From: Chloroflexota bacterium | Lineage (GTDB): Bacteria > Chloroflexota > Dehalococcoidia > Bin125 | Direction of reading: 5' to 3' | Length of the DNA stretch: 64,000 nucleotides | Assembly (NCBI GenBank): GCA_028875225.1 | Contig: JAPPFB010000002.1 | Span: 62,001-126,000, forward strand | In this document: piece after piece, positions 35,436-43,156 of the stretch | Layout: each line of letters opens with the position of its first letter | Numbering within the stretch: the stretch's first letter is position 1 | Notes under the pieces: model-generated | What the model saw: the letters and a program-made list of their open reading frames with translations, nothing else | What the model was told of the DNA's origin: nothing | Database searches by the model: none | Translations under genes and position numbers: made by a program

Positions 35436-35441
35436 TAACAT
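35436..35441 (+). promoter_or_regulatory. -10-like TAACAT before the VTC gene
   Basis: TAACAT ends six bases before the ATG at 35448, with no ribosome site, as in other putative leaderless genes of the window. It lies in the 60-bp divergent space between CotH and VTC. Confidence 0.35.
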
Positions 35442-35447
35442 ATCGGC

Positions 35448-36182
35448 ATGGCGCTCACCTTACGTCGCCCGGGCACTCGGAACCAGATAACGAAAGCGGA
35501 TTCGCGAGAGGAACGCAAGTATCCGCTGCTGGCAGCCCGAGCCGCCCTGTTGACCGCCTGGCTCGACGCCCGCCTGCCCCGCGATCCGCAGTATCCGGTC
35601 GGCGTCATTACCAGCTGCTACTACGACACGCCCGAGCTCGACTCCTACCAGGAATCGGCCGACGGCGAGTTCGCCAAACAGAAGCTGCGCCTGCGCTGGT
35701 ACGGCGATCCCGTCGATCCATACGCCGGCGTCTGGCTCGAACTGAAATCGCGCGACGGCGCCCGCTCGACCAAGCAGCGGCTTCGCTATCCGTCGACCGG
35801 CGTGCCCAATCAGCTCGGACTGATCATCCCCGAGCGCGACGAGCTCGTACTCCGCCTGCGCGACCTGTCTGGAGTCGCCGCGCTGCCGCTCGAGCCGACC
35901 GTCATACCCACCGCCCTGATTCGCTACCAACGGATTCGCTGGCAATCCGCCGACGGCTCAGTCCGAGCATCACTGGACACCGATGTGCGTACGTCAAACC
36001 CGCGAGGCGCCCCGATCTGGCTGCCGGTTCCCAACGGTTCCGTCCTCGAACTCAAATCGAGCGACGAACTTCCGGCGCAACTGGCCCATCTCGGACGGCT
36101 CGGCCTGCGCCGCACCGCCCACTCGAAGTACGCGCTCGCCGTCGAAACGCTCTACGGCGGCGAATCCGCCCGTGCCGGCTGA
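35448..36182 (+). CDS. VTC-domain (polyphosphate polymerase-like) protein
   Basis: This 244-residue protein has the triphosphate-tunnel fold of the VTC domain. Basic and acidic tunnel strands are visible as ERKYPL, SCYYDTPELDSYQES, KLRLRWYG, LELKSRDG, TKQRLRYP, IRYQRIRW, LDTDVRT, LELKSS and TAHSKYALAVE. In yeast Vtc4 this fold makes polyphosphate from ATP. Bacterial members next to CotH and DUF4956 genes have no settled role. No transmembrane segment is present; the DUF4956 gene 27 bp downstream would supply the membrane part. Confidence 0.88.
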   Translation: MALTLRRPGTRNQITKADSREERKYPLLAARAALLTAWLDARLPRDPQYPVGVITSCYYDTPELDSYQESADGEFAKQKLRLRWYGDPVDPYAGVWLELKSRDGARSTKQRLRYPSTGVPNQLGLIIPERDELVLRLRDLSGVAALPLEPTVIPTALIRYQRIRWQSADGSVRASLDTDVRTSNPRGAPIWLPVPNGSVLELKSSDELPAQLAHLGRLGLRRTAHSKYALAVETLYGGESARAG

Positions 36183-36209
36183 ACCGCAACGCCCTACCTG
36201 GAGAAGCCG

Positions 36210-36899
36210 ATGCCCATTGTCATGATCGAGTGGCCCGACATCCTCGGCCCGACCTCGGAGATCGCGCTCGAGGAATATCTGCTCGCCATGATCGTCTCGC
36301 TCGCCGCCTCGATCGCGATCTATGTGCTCTATCTCATCTTCTACCGCGACTGGCAGCGCGGCGCGGGCATCCACCGGGTCTTCCTGCTCGCCGGACCCGC
36401 GATCACGCTGCTCTTTATCGCCATTCAGTGGTCGCTGCCGCTCTCGCTCGGCCTGCTCGGTGCGCTCTCCTTCGTCCGCTTCCGCACGCCGATCAAGGAC
36501 CCCGCCGAAATCGGTTACCTGCTCGTCGTCATCGCCTCGTCAATCGGCGCGGCGACCTACAACTACGAGCTGATCGGCATCCTCTTCGCCGCCGTCGCCC
36601 TGGTCCTGGTCGGCCAGCGCATCTTCGGCTCGACCGGCCTGAGAGGCCTCACCGCCGGCAGCCGCGACCTGATCATCACCATGCCCTCAGACGACTACGC
36701 CCAACACGAGACCGAGCTGTTGCGTTTCCTGCGAGCCAATCTGCGAGGCTTCAAAATCGCCTCATCCACGCAGAACGCCGGAACCGCCAGCCTCCACGCC
36801 AACTTCCGCCGTTCGACCTACGACGATCGCTGGGCCGAGTTCCGCTCCGCCCTCGAATCCACCGTCGCCCCAGCCTCGGTCGACCTGTACGTCGGCTAG
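36210..36899 (+). CDS. DUF4956 membrane protein
   Basis: This 229-residue protein has about four N-terminal membrane helices and the family signature LSLGLLGALSFVRFRTPIKD (84-103), followed by a soluble C-terminal alpha/beta domain of about 80 residues (DLIITMPSDDYAQHETELLRF onward). A GGAGAAG ribosome site precedes the ATG. Its constant neighbours in other genomes are VTC-domain and CotH proteins, as here. Its function is unknown; a membrane partner for the VTC protein is inferred. Confidence 0.85.
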   Translation: MPIVMIEWPDILGPTSEIALEEYLLAMIVSLAASIAIYVLYLIFYRDWQRGAGIHRVFLLAGPAITLLFIAIQWSLPLSLGLLGALSFVRFRTPIKDPAEIGYLLVVIASSIGAATYNYELIGILFAAVALVLVGQRIFGSTGLRGLTAGSRDLIITMPSDDYAQHETELLRFLRANLRGFKIASSTQNAGTASLHANFRRSTYDDRWAEFRSALESTVAPASVDLYVG

Positions 36900-36921
36900 T
36901 CTCCGCTAACCTCACTGGCAC

Positions 36922-37019
36922 GGGAGCGGAAGGGGACCGGTGTCTTCCACAGTCTTCAAAACTGATGCGGGGCGGTCCGCACCGTCTCGGGTGGGTTCGA
37001 CTCCCATGCGCTCCCGCCA
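36922..37019 (+). tRNA. selC: selenocysteine tRNA (anticodon TCA)
   Basis: The 98-nt gene (CCA encoded at 37017-37019) has the unusual size and shape of tRNA-Sec. The acceptor stem is GGGAGCGG/GCGCTCCC, with seven good pairs and a G-G opposition at the eighth. The anticodon loop is CTTCAAA with TCA at 36956-56958 read as window bases 36956-36958. The variable arm has an 8-bp stem (CGGGGCGG with CCGTCTCG). The T-arm is GTGGG-TTCGACT-CCCAT. A TAACCT hexamer at 36907-36912 is a fitting -10. It would insert Sec at the UGA of the gene at 52221-53726. selA, selB and selD are not in the window. Confidence 0.95.
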
Positions 37020-37040
37020 ACAGGCCACCCGCAACCAGAT

Positions 37041-37215
37041 CCGATGCCCCGCGCCCCGACGCGGGGCCCAGAGCACCCAACCTCGCGCGCGGGACAGCAA
37101 TTGCATCGACCGCGCACCCGTCAACGGATCTGCTGTACAACGCTGAAGTAAGAGCACCATTCAGCTTCGTACACCGGCTGAAATCTGGTCCCCGCGTCGG
37201 AGCGCGGGGCATCGG
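37041..37215. mobile_element. 175-bp MITE-like element downstream of tRNA-Sec
   Basis: The left end (37041-37069) begins CCGATGCCCCGCGC; the right end (37187-37215) is its reverse complement with two mismatches over 29 bp. Each end folds on itself (CCCCGCG/CGCGGGG). The interior (about 117 bp) has no ORF. It begins 21 bp after the tRNA 3' end and fills most of the 213-bp gap to the next gene. Confidence 0.6.
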
Positions 37216-37232
37216 AAGTTGGGCACCGGTGG

Positions 37233-38348
37233 CTACAGCGCGTCGATCACCGCCTGCGCGAACTCCTCGGTGCTCGCCGAGCCGCCCTGATCCGGCGTCA
37301 GCCGCTCCCCGGCTTCGTAGACCGCGTCAATCGCCGACTCCAACGCCGACGCCCGCTCGTGTTGACCGAGATGGTGCAGCATCATCACCGCCGAAAGCAG
37401 CGTCGCGGTCGGGTTAATCCGGTGCATCCCGGCGATGTCCGGCGCGGTCCCGTGGACCGATTCGAAGTAGGCCCAGTCCTCGCCAAAACAGCCCGACGGC
37501 GCTAGTCCCAGCCCACCGATCGTGCCCGCGCCCTCGTCGGAAAAGATGTCGCCGTAGAGATTGGGCAACAGCACCACGTCGAGGTCATGGGGCGACGCCA
37601 CGATCCGACGGGCGAAATCGTCGGCGATGAATGACTCAAAGGTGATATCGGGATAACCGGACGCGACCTCGGCGGCGATCTCGACAAACCACCCGTCGGT
37701 CTTCGAGAGCACATTGGTCTTGGCCGAGCAGGTCAGCTTGCCTTCGAATCCCTCGGCTTTGCGCTGCTGCGTCAGCCGACAGGCGAAATGAGCCACCCGC
37801 TCGACGTTGGCCCGCGTGAAGTACTTGATCGCATACCGACCCTCGGCCTCGGCGAAGTGGCCGAATCCGCCGGGAATCTGCGTCCGCGAGACGCCGCCGA
37901 AGCGCGGCCGGTCGGCCAGACCCGAGGCTGCGACCTCCGACAGCTCGCCCTCAATCCCGGCATACAGGTCCTCGAGGTTTTCGCGCACGATGACGTAATC
38001 GATGCCCTCAGGTTGCGCCATCGGTGAGCGGAAGCCGGGCCGCCACTTGATCGGGCGCACGTTGGCGTACGTCTGCCTGCCCCAGCGGAAGTAGCCGACG
38101 CCCGGCGTCTGACCATTGGTCGAGCCGAACAGCACCGTGTCGCAGCGCTCGGCCGTATCGATCACCAGCTGCTCGCCCTCCTCGCGCGACATCTCCCGAG
38201 CCATGTCCGCGCCGTCGGGCAACACTTCGAACGCAATCGGTAACTCCATCGCCTGTAGGACCGCCAGCGAGGCATGCACCGCCTCGGGCGCCGCGTCGTC
38301 GCCGGGCAGCACGCCGACCGTCGGTTGCGCGTCAGTGGCAGCACTCAT
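37233..38348 (-). CDS. isocitrate/isopropylmalate-dehydrogenase family protein
   Basis: This 371-residue beta-decarboxylating dehydrogenase begins VGVLPGDDAAPEAV. It has the substrate Arg/Tyr set in VIVRENLEDLYAGIEGE, the Lys in CSAKTNVLSKTDG, the metal Asp residues in HDLDVVLLPNLYGDIFSDEGAG, and ESVHGTAPDIAGMHRINP for cofactor binding. Isolation from leucine genes and divergence from LeuB suggest isocitrate, tartrate/malate or homoisocitrate as substrate; this cannot be settled by sight. ATG 38348 has GGAG seven bases upstream. Confidence 0.85.
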   Translation of the reverse strand: MSAATDAQPTVGVLPGDDAAPEAVHASLAVLQAMELPIAFEVLPDGADMAREMSREEGEQLVIDTAERCDTVLFGSTNGQTPGVGYFRWGRQTYANVRPIKWRPGFRSPMAQPEGIDYVIVRENLEDLYAGIEGELSEVAASGLADRPRFGGVSRTQIPGGFGHFAEAEGRYAIKYFTRANVERVAHFACRLTQQRKAEGFEGKLTCSAKTNVLSKTDGWFVEIAAEVASGYPDITFESFIADDFARRIVASPHDLDVVLLPNLYGDIFSDEGAGTIGGLGLAPSGCFGEDWAYFESVHGTAPDIAGMHRINPTATLLSAVMMLHHLGQHERASALESAIDAVYEAGERLTPDQGGSASTEEFAQAVIDAL

Positions 38349-38350
38349 CC

Positions 38351-39118
38351 TCAGTCTCCGTCCCTGACTCGTTGGTCGCTGGCCAGGCCGCGGAACCACT
38401 CGTCGTCGACGCCCGTCACCCGTCCGATCTCATCGAAGATCAGTCCCAGCCGGTTTGTATACATCAAATCGAGCAACTCGTCGCCGTCGACCAGCTCGAT
38501 CGGCTGCTCCCCGCCGTCCGCCTCGTCGATCGCGGACGACGAAAACTCGCCGTTGGAAACGAACAGGCCCTCCGCCGCCTTGCCCTCCATCGACGCCCGC
38601 AAATCCCGGATCTGGTTCGCTCCCAGCGACCCGAACGAACGGCGAAAGATCGCGTACACACTGGCCCGCTCCTCGTCATCGTGGACGCCGACGCACTCAA
38701 CCGCGCCGTCGAACGCAATCCGCTCGACCTTGACGTCCACCACCGCCAACGCACCCAGGATCCGGATCGTGAACTGTTCAAACGCGTCGCGCCCCAGGTT
38801 GCGGATCGACGACTCCAGCCGCGACCGCCACTCGTAATCATCCATGGGCGGAGCATCCGAGCGGCCCTCATCGCCCCAGCCGTCGCGCTCCTCGCCGGTT
38901 TCCTCCATCCGGGCTTCCGCCTCGCGCCGTTGCCGCCCCCGCCGAAGCGTCCGCCAACCCAGGTAGATCATCGCCAGCACCAGCGGAGCAAACTGAGCCC
39001 AGTCCGGAGCCGTCTCCCCCTCCTCAACCCCCGCAAGCCGGGCAAAGATGATCCCGCCAAAGATCATGATCAGCAACGCAACCAGCACATCAACCAGGAC
39101 AGATCGCATGTTGCTCAT
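38351..39118 (-). CDS. Membrane protein with Mrr-like nuclease-fold domain
   Basis: This 255-residue protein has two N-terminal membrane segments (VLVDVLVALLIMIFGGIIF; FAPLVLAMIYLGW), an Arg/Glu-rich linker, and a C-terminal Mrr_cat-like domain (about 115-235): FEQFTIRILGAL, VERIAFDGAVECVGVHDD, IRDLRASMEGKAAEGLFVSNGEFSSSAIDEAD split over conserved strands, and IELVDGDELLDLM. In active Mrr domains an Asp is followed by a (Q/E)xK strand; here that strand reads VYAIFRRS, so the catalytic Lys seems absent. It ends 2 bp before the dehydrogenase begins. Confidence 0.6.
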   Translation of the reverse strand: MSNMRSVLVDVLVALLIMIFGGIIFARLAGVEEGETAPDWAQFAPLVLAMIYLGWRTLRRGRQRREAEARMEETGEERDGWGDEGRSDAPPMDDYEWRSRLESSIRNLGRDAFEQFTIRILGALAVVDVKVERIAFDGAVECVGVHDDEERASVYAIFRRSFGSLGANQIRDLRASMEGKAAEGLFVSNGEFSSSAIDEADGGEQPIELVDGDELLDLMYTNRLGLIFDEIGRVTGVDDEWFRGLASDQRVRDGD

Positions 39119-39155
39119 ATCGCCAGCCGTTCGCAGTTCGAATTGCAGACTACCG

Positions 39156-40499
39156 CTAGCTTTCGCCCAACCGCTCTTGAAGGTCCGGTGCTGGTCGAAA
39201 CACATACTGGCGGTGGTTGCCGTGGCGGACGAAGAGCCCGATCTTGACGAGGCCCATCAGATCGCTGCGCGCCGTTGCGTTGACCACCCGAAACTCGGTT
39301 GCATGACCCGCCACTGTGAACTGGGATTGTGATCCTCGGAATGCCCGATCAAGAATCACTTCCTGACGATGATTGAGATCTCGCCGCTGCTTGAGCAGCA
39401 GGGCGACCGATGCCGCGCGTTCCGCCTGGCGCTCGATGTAGGTACGCAGTCGGTCAGCCGCCCGCTGCAAAATGTCCAACTGGTGAATGAGGAAGTAGGT
39501 GGCGTCGTTGGCGTCCGCGTGGACGTACTCATATGCCCGCGAGTAACGACTCGGGGCATCGTGGAGCAAGTCGGAGATCGACAGATAGGCGGCCAACCAG
39601 TATCCGTTGCGCAACATCGTCCAATAGAACAGGGCTCGGGCGGTACGTCCGTTGCCGTCGACGAATGGGTGGTCGTATCCAATCATGAAGTGACACAGGA
39701 TCGCTCGGACAGCCGGGTGCAGATAGCCGTCGTCGGCCACGCCATTGGCGAAGTCGCAGAGCCGAGCGACGCGTTCAGGTAACTCAGCGGCTGGGGGCGG
39801 TGTGTGAACGATGGACCCGTCGCCCGAAACGACAGCGACTCTTCCTTCGCCGGATTGCTGCAGCCGGCCTGAGTCTGTGGGATCGGCGAGCGTTCCGTCG
39901 GTCACGATCTCATGAAGCTGCAGCAGTCGCTGTTCCGTGACCGCGACATCTTCGCGCGCCCAGCGCTCGACCGTCTGCATGGCGGCGAAGTTGTTGAAGA
40001 TCATGCGCTCGCTCTTGTTGACCGGCTGTCTTCCGGTGCGCAACATCTCTTGGGCTACCTGTCGAGTCGTGTTCGCTCCCTCGAACTGGCTGGAGCGAAT
40101 TGCCTCCTCCATTAGCGAGCTGACCAGATAGCGGTCCTTGTCCGAGTTGCTGACGACATCCTGATCGAGCAGGATGTGTCCAGCCATTTCACGGTCGACC
40201 CGTTGTAGGCCCTCTGTGAGCGGTGGAGCATTGCAGAACCAGAAAGGGACGCCGCCTTTGCCAAGTAGCGGAAGTCGCTGGCGGCCCGCGCGTCGAGCCA
40301 GGACGAACCCGAGCCACCAGGTGCGGTGGGTCAGCCCTTCGGGTGGCAGTCGGCGTCGAACCTGATCCCAGTGGAGGTAGCGGCGCTTGCCATCAAGGAC
40401 ATCCGATTCCTCTAACAGCCGCAAGCGCTGGCTCGGTTCGAGAGAGTCGAACTCCTCCATCAGCGACTGCAGCGCCGGAGAGGATTGAGGTAGTCGCAT
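39156..40499 (-). CDS. Fic-domain protein A (class II, self-inhibited AMPylator type)
   Basis: This 447-residue protein has a DNA-contact-like N-terminal region (YLHWDQVRRRLPPEGL), an inhibitory helix SSQFEGAN (136-143) with the [S/T]xxxEG rule, and the catalytic loop HPFVDGNGRTAR (277-288) complete with His277. The C-terminal 90 residues look like a winged helix. Fic proteins transfer AMP from ATP to target hydroxyls; class II members keep the inhibitory Glu in cis. Its upstream gap carries three 34-bp palindromes, the nearest covering the likely transcription start, which suggests autoregulation through the winged helix. Confidence 0.9.
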   Translation of the reverse strand: MRLPQSSPALQSLMEEFDSLEPSQRLRLLEESDVLDGKRRYLHWDQVRRRLPPEGLTHRTWWLGFVLARRAGRQRLPLLGKGGVPFWFCNAPPLTEGLQRVDREMAGHILLDQDVVSNSDKDRYLVSSLMEEAIRSSQFEGANTTRQVAQEMLRTGRQPVNKSERMIFNNFAAMQTVERWAREDVAVTEQRLLQLHEIVTDGTLADPTDSGRLQQSGEGRVAVVSGDGSIVHTPPPAAELPERVARLCDFANGVADDGYLHPAVRAILCHFMIGYDHPFVDGNGRTARALFYWTMLRNGYWLAAYLSISDLLHDAPSRYSRAYEYVHADANDATYFLIHQLDILQRAADRLRTYIERQAERAASVALLLKQRRDLNHRQEVILDRAFRGSQSQFTVAGHATEFRVVNATARSDLMGLVKIGLFVRHGNHRQYVFRPAPDLQERLGES

Positions 40500-40520
40500 C
40501 CCGCAGGCTCCATTGCCGAT

Positions 40521-40554
40521 TGTCAGTTTGAAGTCAATCTCATTGACTTTGACA
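40521..40554 (-). promoter_or_regulatory. Fic-A operator copy 1 (34-bp palindromic repeat)
   Basis: Architecture: TGTCA, GTTTG, AAGTCAA, 5-bp spacer TCTCA, TTGACTT, TGACA. It lies 21 bp upstream of the Fic-A ATG. On the minus strand a GATAAT -10-like hexamer (40554-40559) abuts it, so transcription would start inside the repeat. Binding would block the promoter. Confidence 0.65.
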
Positions 40555-40607
40555 TTATCAGTAGAGACAGGAGCCTGGGAGACTCATTCGACCGTGTGGA
40601 GGCGATG

Positions 40608-40641
40608 TGTCACTTTGAAGTCAAGTTCGCTGACTTTGACA
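40608..40641 (-). promoter_or_regulatory. Fic-A operator copy 2 (34-bp palindromic repeat)
   Basis: It has the same architecture and length as copy 1 (TGTCA, CTTTG, AAGTCAA, spacer GTTCG, CTGACTT, TGACA), with one change in the second half-site. It starts 87 bp from copy 1. Confidence 0.6.
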
Positions 40642-40684
40642 CCTCAAGCCAACGTGCTACAGCGGATGGCGCTTCTGCTGATTT

Positions 40685-40711
40685 GCTCACGGTTTCTGTG
40701 AAACCGTGAGC
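40685..40711. promoter_or_regulatory. Perfect 12-bp-stem hairpin in the Fic-A upstream region
   Basis: GCTCACGGTTTC, loop TGT, GAAACCGTGAGC: a perfect inverted repeat. Neither side has a T-run, so it is not a typical terminator for the upstream amidohydrolase gene. A second, looser inverted repeat (CTATCGG/CCGATAG) lies at about 40753-40777. The whole gap 40500-40865 (366 bp) has no gene and is mostly inverted repeats. Confidence 0.5.
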
Positions 40712-40830
40712 AACTGCCCAATCTCGGCCCTGCGCAGGAGCCGATCGGCTTCCTATCGGTTTCTATCGATCCGATAGTTGGCTGAGTCGTGCCAGATCGA
40801 CATGCAGCCGACCTGAAGCGAGAGGCTAGG

Positions 40831-40864
40831 TGTCAGTTTGAAGTCAATTCCGTTGACATTGACA
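40831..40864 (-). promoter_or_regulatory. Fic-A operator copy 3 (34-bp palindromic repeat)
   Basis: TGTCA, GTTTG, AAGTCAA, spacer TTCCG, TTGACAT, TGACA, with outer AGG/CCT extending the symmetry. It ends one base before the stop codon of the upstream amidohydrolase (40866). Confidence 0.6.
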
Positions 40865-40865
40865 C

Positions 40866-42002
40866 CTACACCGGCAGCGCGTTCACGTCGATGTTGTACA
40901 GCTTCTGCACGTTGCCCCAGACCATCTTGTCCACGTCCTCCTGCGGCACGCCCTCCATGATCTCGTCCAGAATCCGGCGCGAGTTCGGCCAGATCGCGTC
41001 GTGGTGCGGGTAGTCGTTGCCCCAGAGCAGATTGTCGACCCCGATGCCGTCGCGCGTCTGCACGCCGATCGCATCGTCCTCGAACGTCACGTTGAAGTTG
41101 CGGTGGAAGTACTCCGAGGGCAGCATCTCCAGCTCGGGCGTGCGGTCAACCGCGCGGGCCCGGTAGTACGCGTGATCCCAGCGCTCCAGAGTGTGCGCGA
41201 TCCAGCCCGTCTCCCACTCGGCCATGACGAACTTCAGTCCCGGATGACGCTCGCAGACGCCCGACGTGACCAGGTTCGAGATCGTGTTCCAGGCGGCCGA
41301 GTGCGCCAGCGTGTAGCTCACGACCTCGTCCCACTCCTTGGGCAATCCCATGCCCGGCTCCGCGCCGCAGAAGATGTGCATCGTCAGCGGCAGGCCGGCT
41401 TCCTCAGCCGCCGTCCAGAACGGCTCGTAGTACGGGTCCGAGTACGGCTTGTCCTTGGGCGCCGTGCAGGGAATGGCGACGCCCTTGATCCCCATGTTGG
41501 CGCAGCGCTCGAGCTCGGCGATTCCGACCTCCACGTCGCGCAACGTCAGGCATCCGACGCCGATCAGGCGCTCGGGGCTGTGCGAGCAATAGTCCCGGAT
41601 CCAGTCGTTGTGACGCTGGAACACGGCGTCAACCACTTCGACGTCGTCGACCATGTAGGTGAGCATGTTGATCGACGGGTACATGACCTCGCCGACCACG
41701 CCGTCGGTGTCCTGCTCGGTCAGGCGCGCCACCGGGTCCTTGACGCCGGGGTTGATCAGATCCCAGCCGCGCTGCATCTTTTCCTTGGTCTCGGGCAGGT
41801 TCAGGTTCGCCCCGGCGATCCCCAGGCGGCCGACCAGCATCGCGAAGTCGATCTGCGGCCAGGCCAGGTACACCCCCTCGCGGCCCTTCCAGCCATCGAC
41901 CACGCGCGGCGCGCGATCGCCGAACTTTTCCACCAATCCGTCAAAGACCTCCGGGCCCTCGACCACGTGGGAATCACAGGAATAGACAATCTCGCTGACC
42001 AT
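40866..42002 (-). CDS. amidohydrolase-2 (ACMSD-like) family protein
   Basis: This 378-residue TIM-barrel hydrolase or decarboxylase starts with the metal motif SCDSHVVEGPEVF. It has PLTMHIFCG, HPGLKFVMAEWETGW and the catalytic Asp in LLWGNDYPHHDAIWP. The family includes 2-amino-3-carboxymuconate semialdehyde decarboxylase and related enzymes; Chloroflexota and Actinobacteria carry many copies of unknown substrate. The start has AGAGGA upstream. Its stop touches the Fic-A repeat array. Confidence 0.85.
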   Translation of the reverse strand: MVSEIVYSCDSHVVEGPEVFDGLVEKFGDRAPRVVDGWKGREGVYLAWPQIDFAMLVGRLGIAGANLNLPETKEKMQRGWDLINPGVKDPVARLTEQDTDGVVGEVMYPSINMLTYMVDDVEVVDAVFQRHNDWIRDYCSHSPERLIGVGCLTLRDVEVGIAELERCANMGIKGVAIPCTAPKDKPYSDPYYEPFWTAAEEAGLPLTMHIFCGAEPGMGLPKEWDEVVSYTLAHSAAWNTISNLVTSGVCERHPGLKFVMAEWETGWIAHTLERWDHAYYRARAVDRTPELEMLPSEYFHRNFNVTFEDDAIGVQTRDGIGVDNLLWGNDYPHHDAIWPNSRRILDEIMEGVPQEDVDKMVWGNVQKLYNIDVNALPV

Positions 42003-42105
42003 GACACTCGTCCTCTCGGCTTCCGAATCAGGATAGAGGGATACAACGCCGACTCGCTGGTATCGTTCCTGATTTCCAACCTGAAGCGTTCTCTCGAGGA
42101 ACTCG

Positions 42106-43119
42106 ATGCGGCTCAGACACCTCCGATCGTTCAGCGTCCCACTCCTGCTCGCCGCGCTGTCGCTCTCCGCCTGCTCGATCGACCGACCCACGCAGCCCGA
42201 TCAGTCCGCCGGCCAGACAGTGCAGTCCGAACCCCAGCAGGACCAGCGGAACGTGCAGCCGCGGGCGCACACCGTTCCCGAGCAACCTGTCGAGCAACCT
42301 GCCGAACATCAGCAGGAAGCCCACGATCGGTACGAGACACTGCTCGCCCAGCTCAGCGTCGCCCCCGAGTCCGACGGCGGCGTCGATTACGACCGCGACC
42401 TGTACATGCCCCACGGATGGCTCGACACCGACCGATCGCGCTGTAACGTCCGCGAACTCGTACTGATCGCGGAAGCCATCACCATCACCGAGGTCAACCA
42501 GGACTGTCGACCGTTGGATGGCCTCTGGCATTCCTGGTACGACGACCGCCCATTCGACAATCCCTCCGCTCTCGACATCGACCACATGGTCCCCTTGGCC
42601 GAAGCGCACGACTCCGGCGCCGCCGCCTGGTCGGCCGAGCGCAAGTCGGCCTTTGCCAACGACCTTGATCTCCCCGCCGCGCTCACGGCCGTATCAGCCT
42701 CGAGTAACCGCACCAAGAGCGCCGACGATCCCGCCGACTGGAAGCCGCCGCTCAGGAGCGCCTGGTGTCAGTACGCCCACGACTGGATCGCCGTCAAGGT
42801 CAAGTGGTCGCTCACCGCCGACCAGCAGGAAGTCGACGCCCTCCGGACCATGCTGCACACCTGCCCCGCCAACTACCTCCGCCGCGCCGAACACCCCGAC
42901 CGCCAACCCACCGTGGTCCACATCGAATACCAGCAACAAGACCAGCAGCGCGCAGGCAGCGCGGAACAGCCGACCAACGTCTACGCCTCCTGCGACGAAG
43001 CCGAAGCCGCGGGCCTCGAGCGACAGGTCGGCGCCCGGGGAGATGGTCGAGGCTTCCCAGCCGACGTCGTCCCCTCAGCCCGTGATGGAGACGGCGACGG
43101 AGTCGTCTGCGAACAGTAG
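42106..43119 (+). CDS. Secreted lipoprotein nuclease: HNH (DUF1524-like) plus excalibur domain
   Basis: This 337-residue protein has a lipobox signal ([12 protein letters not shown], Cys23), a Gln/Pro/Glu-rich linker, then an HNH domain with [31 protein letters not shown] and the closing K, as in secreted DNases of Actinobacteria. The C-terminus is an excalibur calcium-binding motif [11 protein letters not shown]. It is likely anchored outside the membrane to degrade extracellular DNA. GAGGA lies five bases before the ATG. Confidence 0.82.
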   Translation: MRLRHLRSFSVPLLLAALSLSACSIDRPTQPDQSAGQTVQSEPQQDQRNVQPRAHTVPEQPVEQPAEHQQEAHDRYETLLAQLSVAPESDGGVDYDRDLYMPHGWLDTDRSRCNVRELVLIAEAITITEVNQDCRPLDGLWHSWYDDRPFDNPSALDIDHMVPLAEAHDSGAAAWSAERKSAFANDLDLPAALTAVSASSNRTKSADDPADWKPPLRSAWCQYAHDWIAVKVKWSLTADQQEVDALRTMLHTCPANYLRRAEHPDRQPTVVHIEYQQQDQQRAGSAEQPTNVYASCDEAEAAGLERQVGARGDGRGFPADVVPSARDGDGDGVVCEQ

Positions 43120-43156
43120 TCTCATTCCCCGCTGCAAGCCCCCGTGCACGCTGCCA

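Noticed and set aside
35405-37417. Long plus-strand open frame across VTC, DUF4956 and the tRNA
   Set aside because: It is Arg/Pro-rich out-of-frame reading of the VTC and DUF4956 genes and runs through the tRNA-Sec; it has no domain. Long spurious frames are expected in GC-rich DNA.
40685-40711. Intrinsic terminator of the amidohydrolase gene
   Set aside because: The hairpin has no U-run on either strand and lies more than 150 bp past the stop, between operator copies.
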